The notes under the pieces are model-generated. The model ran no database searches. It worked only from the letters and a program-made list of their open reading frames with translations, and was not told the DNA's origin. From Sphingobacterium chuzhouense (GTDB lineage: Bacteria; Bacteroidota; Bacteroidia; Sphingobacteriales; Sphingobacteriaceae): a stretch of DNA of 64,000 nt. The DNA lies in the NCBI RefSeq assembly GCF_014692525.1, contig NZ_JACNYL010000002.1, forward strand, positions 930,001-994,000, given 5' to 3'. Positions 34,067 to 41,884 of the stretch are shown piece after piece. Every line of letters begins with the position of its first letter. Position 1 is the first letter of the stretch. The position numbers and the translations under genes were made by a program.

Positions 34067-34195
34067 ATGTCTATTACATTTTTATTTCTATCACCAACAA
34101 TTGTTGGCGCGTTGACGGTGTATTTGTCAAATCCTGAAAATGCAAAGAAAATAATAACTTGCTTGAGCAATGGAAAAAAGGTTTTACGGGGGTGA
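34067..34195 (+). pseudogene. Possible fragment of a membrane protein gene
   Basis: Reading from ATG 34067 gives 42 residues, MSITFLFLSPTIVGALTVYL and on to KKIITCLSNG, with one hydrophobic segment like the N-terminal part of larger Bacteroidota membrane proteins. It has no continuation, and the surroundings contain another gene fragment, so I read it as a remnant. The stretch also holds a perfect palindrome CCAACAATTGTTGG at 34094-34107. Confidence 0.3.
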
Positions 34196-34316
34196 TGCCA
34201 ATGGATTCTCATCCTTTTACAGCGATCAAAACTTCAGCAATAATGCTGTTCATTTGACGATCATTCAGCCTAAAATATTCACCTACACTCGAGATCGTGA
34301 TCAGTAGGATTTACAT

Positions 34317-34442
34317 TTTGAGGATTTTATGTTTCAGCTAAGCGAAGATGAATTCAAAAACTTGATATTCCAAAATGGAACATCAAGTTGGGGTGGGACG
34401 AGAAAGCCACCATATGCGTTTACAGGACTAAGAATCCAATAA
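34317..34442 (+). pseudogene. ORF6N domain remnant
   Basis: The frame reads FEDFMFQLSEDEFKNLIFQN then GTSSWGGTRKPPYAFTGLRI before a stop. This is the second half of an ORF6N domain (compare FMFGLSNDEIIILKSQIATS and SRWGGRRKAPNVFTEHG in the intact gene at 32163). The part before and after is missing, so the gene is truncated at both ends. It is diverged from the intact copy, so it is not a recent duplicate. Confidence 0.75.
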
Positions 34443-34456
34443 GGATTGGCAAAATT

Positions 34457-35089
34457 TTAGTAAGTTAATACAAAATCATCTTTAGGTACACGTACTTTTT
34501 TCATGGTCGAAAGCCAATCTTTTTCTACATCCGCATAACCTACATACATCAAAGAAACGCTTTTCAGACCCTGTTTTTCCAATTCTAAAACTTCGTCTAT
34601 AATCGCATTATTAAAACCTTCGGCTGGAGTAGTATCTACACGTAATTCAGCTGCTTGAGCCAATGCCATGCCTAACGCAATATAGGTCTGACGTGCTGTA
34701 TGAGCAAAGTTGCGTTCAGCAGGTTCGTTGAGATAAACATTTTTGAGCATATCGGTATACGAATCAAATCGTCCACGTGGCAATCCTCTTTCGTCTGTTG
34801 TGAAATTATACACATGATCTATACGATCTGCCGTGTATCTATCCCAAGCTGCAAAAATAATGATGTGTGAAGCATCACGCATACATTCTGGATTAAGCGC
34901 ACCTTTTACCAATTGGTTTTTCACATCTTGATCTTCTACTACGATTACCTTGAAGGGTTGTAAACCAGAGGAAGTCGGTGCTAAACGAGCTGCTTCGACT
35001 ATTTTGTCAATATCTTCTTGACTTACTTTTTTATTCGGATCATATGCTTTGACAGCATGTCTCCATTTCAAATCTTCTATTAATGACAT
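34457..35089 (-). CDS. Nitroreductase-family NAD(P)H oxidoreductase
   Basis: FMN-dependent enzyme of 210 aa of the NfsB-like nitroreductase family. Visible motifs are the FMN-binding opening LKWRHAVKAYDPNKKVSQED, the conserved APTSSGLQPFKVIVV near residue 37-51, the central helix ARQTYIALGMALAQAAEL and the end KVRVPKDDF. Cytoplasmic, probably a homodimer reducing nitro, quinone or similar substrates. It follows the ohr gene by 142 bp on the same strand, so a shared response to electrophile or peroxide stress is possible but not shown. Confidence 0.9.
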   Translation of the reverse strand: MSLIEDLKWRHAVKAYDPNKKVSQEDIDKIVEAARLAPTSSGLQPFKVIVVEDQDVKNQLVKGALNPECMRDASHIIIFAAWDRYTADRIDHVYNFTTDERGLPRGRFDSYTDMLKNVYLNEPAERNFAHTARQTYIALGMALAQAAELRVDTTPAEGFNNAIIDEVLELEKQGLKSVSLMYVGYADVEKDWLSTMKKVRVPKDDFVLTY

Positions 35090-35231
35090 TGTTATTTATT
35101 TTAAAAAATCTTTTTCTTTAAAGCTTGGATTAGGATATTTATAAAACCCTTAACCACAAGTCCATTCCAGCATTCAAAAGAGGAACTAGTAGTGAATTGA
35201 CTTTAAAGTCAATACCATTTATTTGTTACTT

Positions 35232-35654
35232 TTAATTGTTAGTTACTACCAATTTTACTTCTATATTTCCGCGTGTCGCATTAGAATAAGGACAAACTTG
35301 ATGCGCCTGTTCTACGAGTTTGTTGGCTTCTTCTATAGAGACCCCTGGAATATTAACCTCTAACTCGGCCTCCAAACCAAAACCACCATTATCTAACTGT
35401 CCGATACCCACCTTAGCGGTTACAGTAGTTTCTCCTGTCTGGATACGTGATTTTTTAATCACCAAATTCAAAGCGCTATCAAAACATGCTGCATATCCAC
35501 CTGCAAATAACATCTCAGGATTAGTAAAGTCATCACTTTTACCGCCCAATGCTTTCGGTGCACGTACATCTACATTCAATACACCATTTTCACTTTTAAT
35601 GTGTCCGTCTCGTCCTCCTTGAGCGGTAACACGTGTTGTATACAAAGTTTTCAT
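35232..35654 (-). CDS. ohr: Organic hydroperoxide resistance protein Ohr
   Basis: Thiol peroxidase of 140 aa in the OsmC/Ohr family that reduces organic hydroperoxides. Both reactive cysteines are in place: AACFDSALNLV near residue 56 and HQVCPYSNATRGNIEV near residue 120. The N-terminal Arg/Glu region and the NPEMLFAGGYA turn are typical of Ohr rather than OsmC. It follows the MarR-family regulator gene by 10 bp, the standard ohrR-ohr arrangement. Confidence 0.94.
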   Translation of the reverse strand: MKTLYTTRVTAQGGRDGHIKSENGVLNVDVRAPKALGGKSDDFTNPEMLFAGGYAACFDSALNLVIKKSRIQTGETTVTAKVGIGQLDNGGFGLEAELEVNIPGVSIEEANKLVEQAHQVCPYSNATRGNIEVKLVVTNN

Positions 35655-35664
35655 TTTTCTATTT

Positions 35665-36084
35665 TTACAAATTTGATAATATCTTGTCTATACTATTTTT
35701 CAATACTTTTAATTCTGCTACAGGTATCGACATGGCATCAACCATTGCTGAAGGTACATTTTGTGCTTTCGTTTTTAATTGATGACCCGCTGCTGTAAGG
35801 GAAATGACTACCATTCTTTCATCTGCCTGACTTCTCTTCCGCATTACAATTTCCTTTTGTTCTAACCGCTTTAAAAGAGGTGTCAATGTACCACTGTCTA
35901 GATTCAACTTCTCTCCTATGGCCGAAACAGATTGTTCATCTTTCTCCCAAAGCACCAGCATCACCAAATATTGTGGATAAGTTAGTTCCAATTCTTCTAG
36001 CAAGGATCGGTATTTGTTCACCATCTCTTTAGCTAAAGTGTAAATGGGAAAGCACACTTGATTTTCTAATTTTAAATGATCCAT
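35665..36084 (-). CDS. ohrR: MarR-family peroxide-sensing repressor OhrR
   Basis: Regulator of 139 aa with the MarR winged helix (VSAIGEKLNLDSGTLTPLLK followed by the wing RSQADERMVVISLT). An N-terminal cysteine in LENQVCFPIYTLAKEM corresponds to the peroxide-reactive Cys of OhrR, followed by the expected Tyr. It is first in an operon with ohr. An inverted repeat 37 bp upstream of its start is the probable operator, so it likely represses itself and ohr until oxidised. Confidence 0.9.
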   Translation of the reverse strand: MDHLKLENQVCFPIYTLAKEMVNKYRSLLEELELTYPQYLVMLVLWEKDEQSVSAIGEKLNLDSGTLTPLLKRLEQKEIVMRKRSQADERMVVISLTAAGHQLKTKAQNVPSAMVDAMSIPVAELKVLKNSIDKILSNL

Positions 36085-36120
36085 CTTGTAATCGTTTGCT
36101 ACACAAAGATAAAGCCATTA

Positions 36121-36138
36121 TATATTGTGCGCAATATA
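36121..36138. promoter_or_regulatory. Probable OhrR operator
   Basis: TATATTG and CAATATA form 7-bp inverted arms around TGCG, located 37 bp upstream of ohrR. The size and AT-rich arms fit MarR/OhrR operators. Confidence 0.6.
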
Positions 36139-36311
36139 ATTTTGTCAAATTAATGTATATTTAATTCTAGCCTTAAAGTTTCATAAACAGTATATTCAAT
36201 AAAATTCTGCAGACCATATATAAGAAAGGTAAATACACCACGATATGGAAATGATAGAATCGTTTTTGAAAGCTAGATTTAAACATTATTTGCTTTTTTG
36301 CCAAATGACAA

Positions 36312-36341
36312 TTGTCCCCTTCTCCCTATGCCCTAGCTTTG
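36312..36341 (+). promoter_or_regulatory. Bacteroidota-type promoter of purA
   Basis: TTG at 36312-36314, a 19-bp spacer, and TAGCTTTG at 36334-36341 match the Bacteroidota primary sigma consensus TTG-N19-TAnnTTTG. Transcription would begin about 20 bp before the purA ATG. Confidence 0.65.
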
Positions 36342-36367
36342 TTCCATAAATTCAACACAATAGCAAT

Positions 36368-37642
36368 ATGGACATTTTAATTGGACTCCAGTGGGGAGAC
36401 GAAGGGAAAGGAAAAATCATTGATCTGATCAGCCGTGATTATGACATAATTGCCCGGTTTAACGGTGGGGCGAACGCGGGACATAGTATTTATCATAAAG
36501 GCAAACGGATTACACTTAAATTACTACCCTCAGGTATCTTTTATCCCCATATCAAAAATATTATTGGCACTGGTGTGGTGATCGATCCTATCGCACTCCA
36601 AGCCGAGGTGGAACAGCTTCAAGCCTGTTTGCCTGATACCGGTTTGTTTCATCGGATTCTGGTATCAGCGAAGGCTCACCTTGTATTGCCAACCTACAAG
36701 TACTGGGATATCTATTTCGAAGAATCACCGGAATACCGTACTATTGGAACAACTAAAAATGGTATTGCACCGACCTATTCCAATAAAATACTTCGGCAAA
36801 ATATACGCGTGGGCGATATACTTTCCAAAAATTTCGAAGCAGAGGTATTCCAAATCTTGGCTAAGCAGTACCTTGAGCTCCAAGCTTTAGGACAGGATAT
36901 GCCTATGTTACAGGAATTATATGACAATTTTCTGGAAGCATGCAATTTTTTAAAAAAAACACAAATTACCGATACAGAAATTATCATAAATGAAGCACTC
37001 AGGAACAATAAAAAAGTATTGGCAGAAGGTGCTCAAGCTACGTTATTAGACATTGATCATGGTAGCTACCCCTATGTCACCTCTTCCAATACCATCGCAT
37101 CCGCAGCATGTGTGGGTTTGGGAGTATCCCCCAAGCTTATTGATAAAATTTATGGTGTAACCAAAGCCTATTGCACACGCGTTGGAAAAGGTATTTTTCC
37201 AACGGAAATAACGGGATCTCCTGCCAATGAGTTGCGTAAAAAAGGAGACGAATTCGGATCTAATACCAAACGACCACGAAGAGTGGGCTGGCTGGATCTT
37301 CCCGCATTAAAATATGCTATTATGTTAAACGGTGTGACAGATCTTGTGCTGACTAAGGCTGATATCCTAAATGGAATGTCCGAAGTGCCTATTTGTACAG
37401 CATATGAAAGAGATGGCGAGACAAGGACCTTAGTCTCTCCAACAAGTGTAGACGATGCCGCGCGACCTGTCTGGAAATTTTTAGACGGATGGAATACGCC
37501 ACTCGGCAAAATCAACCAGCAAATACAAGTTCCGAAAGAACTGAAACTATTTATTTCCTTTTTGGAAGAGGAATTAAAAATATCAGTAAAATACCTATCC
37601 ACTGGACCGCAACGAGAAGAATTGATTATCTTGGGTAATTAA
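36368..37642 (+). CDS. purA: Adenylosuccinate synthase
   Basis: Enzyme of 424 aa that condenses IMP and aspartate with GTP to adenylosuccinate, the first committed step to AMP. The family signature is at the start: LIGLQWGDEGKGKIIDLIS, followed by the catalytic His region GGANAGHSI. Other motifs are IGTGVVIDP, the substrate loop EGAQATLLDIDHGSYPYVTS (near 216-236), and GVTKAYCTRVGKGIFPTE. A consensus promoter precedes it and a Crp/Fnr gene follows after 10 bp. Length and motifs indicate an intact housekeeping gene. Confidence 0.97.
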   Translation: MDILIGLQWGDEGKGKIIDLISRDYDIIARFNGGANAGHSIYHKGKRITLKLLPSGIFYPHIKNIIGTGVVIDPIALQAEVEQLQACLPDTGLFHRILVSAKAHLVLPTYKYWDIYFEESPEYRTIGTTKNGIAPTYSNKILRQNIRVGDILSKNFEAEVFQILAKQYLELQALGQDMPMLQELYDNFLEACNFLKKTQITDTEIIINEALRNNKKVLAEGAQATLLDIDHGSYPYVTSSNTIASAACVGLGVSPKLIDKIYGVTKAYCTRVGKGIFPTEITGSPANELRKKGDEFGSNTKRPRRVGWLDLPALKYAIMLNGVTDLVLTKADILNGMSEVPICTAYERDGETRTLVSPTSVDDAARPVWKFLDGWNTPLGKINQQIQVPKELKLFISFLEEELKISVKYLSTGPQREELIILGN

Positions 37643-37652
37643 CACAATCAAC

Positions 37653-38222
37653 ATGGAGCAACTTTTAGAATATATCCGAAAATTTGGTCAGCTTGATAAG
37701 CGGGAAGAGGGCTTAATCAGGCAGACCTTTGAGAAGAAGCATATTACAAAAACGACCTATTTTGTTGCCTGTGGAAAGGTTACTGATAGTATAGCTTTCG
37801 TAGAAAGTGGTGTATTTCGTTCCCTTTATTATAATAATAAAGGTGACGATTTTACAAGATATTTTATCTACGAAGGTCGCTTTATTGGAGATTTTCAAAG
37901 TTTTATGGATCGTACTCCATCCAACGATTATATCGAATCCGTAACAGACGCACAACTATGGAGCCTCAATTTCCAAAATTTTTTACTGTTGGAAAAAGAA
38001 ATCAAAATCTGGCCCCTTTTAATGGTTAAGCTGTACGGATTTGTTATCGAAAGCAAATTAAAAACAGCAAATACCATGATGAATCTCGATGCTAGCGAAC
38101 GCTATCTGCTGTTTCTAAAACTTTATCCCGGACTGGCAAATCGCGTTCCCTTAGTGATGCTAGCTTCCTATTTGGGTATTACTGCATCCTCTTTAAGCCG
38201 CATCCGAAAAAATATTATATAA
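37653..38222 (+). CDS. Crp/Fnr-family transcriptional regulator
   Basis: Regulator of 189 aa. Residues 1-120 form a cyclic-nucleotide-binding-like beta-roll (VESGVFRSLYYNNKGDDFTR, EGRFIGDFQSFMDRTPSNDY) without the canonical cAMP-contact Arg/Ser pair, as usual for Bacteroidota members. The C-terminal helix-turn-helix is short (MLASYLGITASSLSRIRKNI). It starts 10 bp after purA and may be co-transcribed with it. Target genes unknown. Confidence 0.9.
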   Translation: MEQLLEYIRKFGQLDKREEGLIRQTFEKKHITKTTYFVACGKVTDSIAFVESGVFRSLYYNNKGDDFTRYFIYEGRFIGDFQSFMDRTPSNDYIESVTDAQLWSLNFQNFLLLEKEIKIWPLLMVKLYGFVIESKLKTANTMMNLDASERYLLFLKLYPGLANRVPLVMLASYLGITASSLSRIRKNII

Positions 38223-38304
38223 GTATACCATGATGCTTAACACCCGAAACTTATTGGTTTGAAGTGAGCTTTCTGATATCTCCCGTACTTTTGCAGTGTA
38301 AAAG

Positions 38305-38385
38305 TAATCTGAAACCAAGTGTGACGCCACCAATAGGAGCAAATTCGCTTTTGCTATCATAAAAATTTACACTAGGACCGATGTT
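38305..38385 (-). pseudogene. Duplicated 3' end of an outer-membrane-protein gene
   Basis: 81 bp match the minus-strand 3' end of the intact gene at 44565-45146 (44574-44654) with six mismatches. The encoded fragment corresponds to its C-terminal strands (NFYDSKSEFAPIGGVTLGF). No upstream part of the gene is present, so this is a partial duplicate left by recombination. Confidence 0.75.
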
Positions 38386-38569
38386 ATTGCTTTATTATCA
38401 CTTGGGACAGACCTTACAAACGGATCCTTCTTTTCTCTTGTGGAATGCCTTTGGACTGATCGCTTTTTTATTTTTTGTATTGTTTTATGCAGACCGTCGA
38501 CTGAAAAAGAGATATATAACCCCGCTACAAGAAATAAAGCAGGTCTTGGATGATTTTGATGCGGAGTAA
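38381..38569 (+). CDS. Small single-span membrane protein
   Basis: Protein of 62 aa. One membrane helix, about residues 18-40 (LLWNAFGLIAFLFFVLFYAD), is followed by a basic junction (RRLKKRY) and an acidic cytosolic tail (ITPLQEIKQVLDDFDAE). Topology would leave the tail inside. No family name is known to me, but the clean design suggests a real gene. The start overlaps the last bases of the duplicated 3' fragment of an outer-membrane-protein gene, so the original start may have been altered. Confidence 0.5.
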   Translation: MLLLYYHLGQTLQTDPSFLLWNAFGLIAFLFFVLFYADRRLKKRYITPLQEIKQVLDDFDAE

Positions 38570-38604
38570 AAATCAACGTTTATGTTTCAGTAATGCCACA
38601 TTGT

Positions 38605-39900
38605 TTATTCCATGATAGGAGTAGAATAATCTAAAAGTTCAAATAACAACGTACATCCCTCCACACAAACGAGATCGTTTCCTTCTTTCTCGTCCAACGG
38701 TACGAGGTATAACTTTCTTTCTTTTTTGTTGAAGTGATAACGGTAGTTGTAACCATCATCCATCTTAAAAATTGCAAATGCAGGTTGATTTCCTTCCGCC
38801 ATTTTCAGCGCTAAAATTTTTTCGGCTGGATTAATATCAAATGTACCAACGTGTTTACCATTGATAGAAAGATGATTGCCAATAAAAGACAACGTATCGT
38901 TATTGCCGATATCTCTGTAGGTGCGTTCCATTGGATGGAATTCCTGCTTCAATACCCATTGGTACCTGGTAAATGTCTTAGCATTATTCACTTCCGAACT
39001 TTGTAATATTTCGTCTTCTATCTGCGCCAACAAAGGCCATACGTCCGATGAAAGGAATTTTTTTCCGGGATACCACCAGTACACTTTCCCGGTCTGCATT
39101 TTTTGATGGATAAATGTTTGTTCGGGTGTAGGCGTTTCAAAATACACAAATTGATATTGACTACCACCATGATCCCTGATGGTCATCTCATAATAATCTT
39201 CTTCCCGAAAATCTTTCAATACAAAAGAGTTCTTTCTTGACGGCCCGAGGAATACGTCCAGCGACGTGAAGTTGTACCAAGGATTGTCGCTGTCAAGATC
39301 ACGAAATGTTTGCGGTGTGCCGTTTTCCGATACAAAAGCTCTTATCTTGTTAAAAATGGAAGGTGTGAATATAGACGATACGAGAGTGAAATCTTCTTCT
39401 TTCATGGCTTTTTCTACATGGCTGATAATCGTATTCAGTCCATCTAGCGTGCCTTCAAAATATTTTCCCTCTTTGAATTTTGGGATAAACTGTTCATCAA
39501 TGATTTTTTTTGTGGCGGCATTACTCAAGATCTTCTCTATCCCATACCCGTTTTCGATACGCATTTGACGCAGTTTTTTGGAGATGGCAATCACTATACC
39601 ATTGTTTTTCCCATATTCGCCTAAAGCATAAGATGTAAGATTGTTCAATACATAGTTGTCAAAATTTTCTTTATTGGTATGGCGGTCGTCGACGGTTACG
39701 ATAGCGATTTCTGCAACTCCGTTTTCCCAGCAACGGGCAACAATGCTGTCTAATTGCTGGATTTCTATGGAGGTAAAAATATTTTCATGATCAATGATGC
39801 TAACTTTTTTGATCACAAATTTTTGCTGTATAGGAGTTTCCTGGGCAAACAATGTGGCTGTAAAAAAACAGCAGCAAAATATGATTAGAAGATAACGCAT
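38605..39900 (-). CDS. TPM-domain exported protein
   Basis: Protein of 431 aa from the ATG at 39900, which gives a signal peptide (MRYLLIIFCCCFFTATLFAQ); the frame is open 16 codons further but without a credible leader. The TPM domain (YgcG/TPM_phosphatase type) covers about residues 30-170, with NHENIFTSIEIQQLDSIVAR, NGIVIAISKKLRQMRIENGY and the closing GKYFEGTLDGLNTII. The C-terminal 240 residues are unclassified and strand-rich. Probably periplasmic or membrane-associated. Confidence 0.82.
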   Translation of the reverse strand: MRYLLIIFCCCFFTATLFAQETPIQQKFVIKKVSIIDHENIFTSIEIQQLDSIVARCWENGVAEIAIVTVDDRHTNKENFDNYVLNNLTSYALGEYGKNNGIVIAISKKLRQMRIENGYGIEKILSNAATKKIIDEQFIPKFKEGKYFEGTLDGLNTIISHVEKAMKEEDFTLVSSIFTPSIFNKIRAFVSENGTPQTFRDLDSDNPWYNFTSLDVFLGPSRKNSFVLKDFREEDYYEMTIRDHGGSQYQFVYFETPTPEQTFIHQKMQTGKVYWWYPGKKFLSSDVWPLLAQIEDEILQSSEVNNAKTFTRYQWVLKQEFHPMERTYRDIGNNDTLSFIGNHLSINGKHVGTFDINPAEKILALKMAEGNQPAFAIFKMDDGYNYRYHFNKKERKLYLVPLDEKEGNDLVCVEGCTLLFELLDYSTPIME

Positions 39901-40183
39901 AAACAAAAATCGAAAGAAAAAACGAACAACGGGGCTATTCTGCTCCACAAATCATCTACATCATTTTAAAAGTATACACAAAACATCTACAAATAGGCAC
40001 GATTAAGTCGAAATACGCTTTCAATGATATTTTAGGGAAGACACTTTAAATACAAAACATGTGACAGTTTTATTGGATTTTACGCTGTCTAAAGACATAA
40101 TGAAATTATTTTGGTAACCAGATAAAAAAACAATCTTAATATTCATTAAATTTTTAGAACTTTATGGAACGTGATCGTATTTA

Positions 40184-40414
40184 ACAGGTGACTACGTTGA
40201 TGGCGGCTTTACTTCTGGAGAACCGGTTAAAGGTACCATCTTAGTGATTCTTTATACGAAAGATATTGAAACAACTAAAAATAAAGTAATAAGCGCAGGT
40301 GGCACTATTGTTAAGGATATTTTCAGTTTCCCCGGAGGAAAACGTTTTCAATTCAAGGATTTAGATGGCTACGAAATTGCTCTATATTATATGTTTTTTG
40401 TTTTCCATGGGTAA
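40184..40414 (+). pseudogene. C-terminal remnant of a VOC-family (glyoxalase-like) gene
   Basis: The frame reads TGDYVDGGFTSGEPVKGTIL, then VILYTKDIETTKNKVISAGG and TIVKDIFSFPGGKRFQFKDL with DGYEIAL, which is the second half of a VOC protein (compare FPGG-R-F-F-D-P-G-N-E-L in the family). The N-terminal half is missing, and an in-frame stop lies just upstream. The end runs into the next gene: the TlpA-like ORF starts inside this remnant in another frame. A recombination joint is the simplest explanation. Confidence 0.75.
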
Positions 40415-41495
40415 TGCATTTGGACAGACTATCTTTACTATCTCCGGCTACGGAAAAAAAATACAAGATGGAGATACGATATATTTATCGTACTTAGAAA
40501 AAGGTAAACATATTTTAGAAAGTACAACAGCTATAAACGAGCGCTTTTCTTTTACCGGTATGGTTAAACACCCGACAAAGGCGAACATCTACAGGAATGA
40601 GAACCCAGGATTGGCAGGATTTATTACGGAGTCGGTAAGTATATATTTAGAACCGGGTGATATAAAAATTATTAGTCCCGACACGTTAACAGGGGCGGAA
40701 ATAAGCGGAACGCCCTTAAATGATACATTACAGCTACTACACAGTCAGCTGGCTATCGTGTGGGAAAGGATGAGATCCATAAAGGACCCCGATTTATTCG
40801 ATGAAACAGAAAAAAGGGATACAGCTTTACTACATCGCAATAGAAGAGAACTTGATAAAGCTTTTTATGAAAGAGCAGATATCGAGTTAGCTTTTGCAAA
40901 CCAATATCCAAACACTTATGTGAGCTTAGACATATTGCATCAGCTTTCAAGAAATAACACCTATATTTTCAAGGTAGAAAAGGTATACAATAAACTTGCG
41001 GAGTCTCTAAAAAATACAGATAAAGGAAAGACTATCAACGAAAGGATCCAAAAGAAGAGCCAAGTCATGAGCGGTATGAAAGCAATTGATTTCAGTATGG
41101 AGGATACAGACGGTAAGATAATAAATCTTTCCGAATTTGAAGGCAAGTATGTCCTTTTAGATTTTTGGGCTTCTTGGTGCGGTCCCTGTCGGGAGGAACA
41201 TGCGAACCTCATCAACGCCTATCAGCACTATTGGGATAGAGGCTTCACTATTTTGAGTGTTTCCATAGATACAGACAAAAACAAATGGATGGAAGCCATA
41301 GAAAAAGATGGAATAACATGGACACAGGTATCAGATTTACAAGGAAATAAAGGTGACGTGTATCTTAAATATGGTATAACGTCTATTCCGGCTAACTTTT
41401 TAATTGATCCCGACGGAGTAGTCATCGCGAAAGATCTAAAAGGAGATTTTTTAAAAGAGGAATTAGCAAAGTTATTTTTGACGCCACCCCAATAG
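40365..41495 (+). CDS. TlpA-like thioredoxin with N-terminal DUF4369-type domain
   Basis: Exported protein of 376 aa. The signal peptide is MATKLLYIICFLFSMGNAFG. Residues 24-120 match a DUF4369-like domain (FTISGYGKKIQDGDTIYLSY), followed by a helical linker and a C-terminal thioredoxin fold from about 238 with the active site FWASWCGPCREEH (C-G-P-C). The cis-Pro region ITSIPANFLIDPDGVV is present. The start codon lies within the VOC remnant, so the first few residues derive from that joint. Likely periplasmic thiol-disulfide oxidoreductase; partner unknown. Confidence 0.88.
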   Translation: MATKLLYIICFLFSMGNAFGQTIFTISGYGKKIQDGDTIYLSYLEKGKHILESTTAINERFSFTGMVKHPTKANIYRNENPGLAGFITESVSIYLEPGDIKIISPDTLTGAEISGTPLNDTLQLLHSQLAIVWERMRSIKDPDLFDETEKRDTALLHRNRRELDKAFYERADIELAFANQYPNTYVSLDILHQLSRNNTYIFKVEKVYNKLAESLKNTDKGKTINERIQKKSQVMSGMKAIDFSMEDTDGKIINLSEFEGKYVLLDFWASWCGPCREEHANLINAYQHYWDRGFTILSVSIDTDKNKWMEAIEKDGITWTQVSDLQGNKGDVYLKYGITSIPANFLIDPDGVVIAKDLKGDFLKEELAKLFLTPPQ

Positions 41496-41517
41496 AGCAT
41501 CCTTCAATTTTGGCATT

Positions 41518-41682
41518 GCTGCCGTTTACAGAGAAGGGGCCGAAGAATCTGGGGCGGAAGTTCGTTCGATTAACATCGCTGATCTGAATTTTAATCCCAA
41601 TCTTCAGTTTGGCTACCAGAAGCGAATGGAATTGGAACCAGACCTCCTGCAAGCTTGCGAAGATATCTCATTTCTTCCATAA
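41518..41682 (+). pseudogene. Remnant of an NAD(P)H oxidoreductase with flavodoxin-like fold
   Basis: The frame reads AAVYREGAEESGAEVRSINI then ADLNFNPNLQFGYQKRMELE and PDLLQACEDISFLP before a stop. This matches the early part of quinone reductase/KefF-like flavodoxin-fold proteins (GA-x-x-G-x-E-V, DL-F-P-L, EPDL). The N-terminal strand and the C-terminal two thirds are missing. It lies 22 bp after the TlpA-like gene and is diverged, not a recent break. Confidence 0.65.
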
Positions 41683-41884
41683 GTCACCGTATGCATAGTG
41701 CCCTCTGTTTGTATTTCCCAAAATTTATCAGACGTGCCGTCTATATATTTTAGATGCTTTAACATATTATTGTTATAGATTCATGTACAATCATAGAAAG
41801 ATAAGAAATTTCATTTTGTTCAATTATAATACTTAAATAAAATTTTCTATTTCCTTATCATATGTTGCGGAGGGATGTGCAGTG

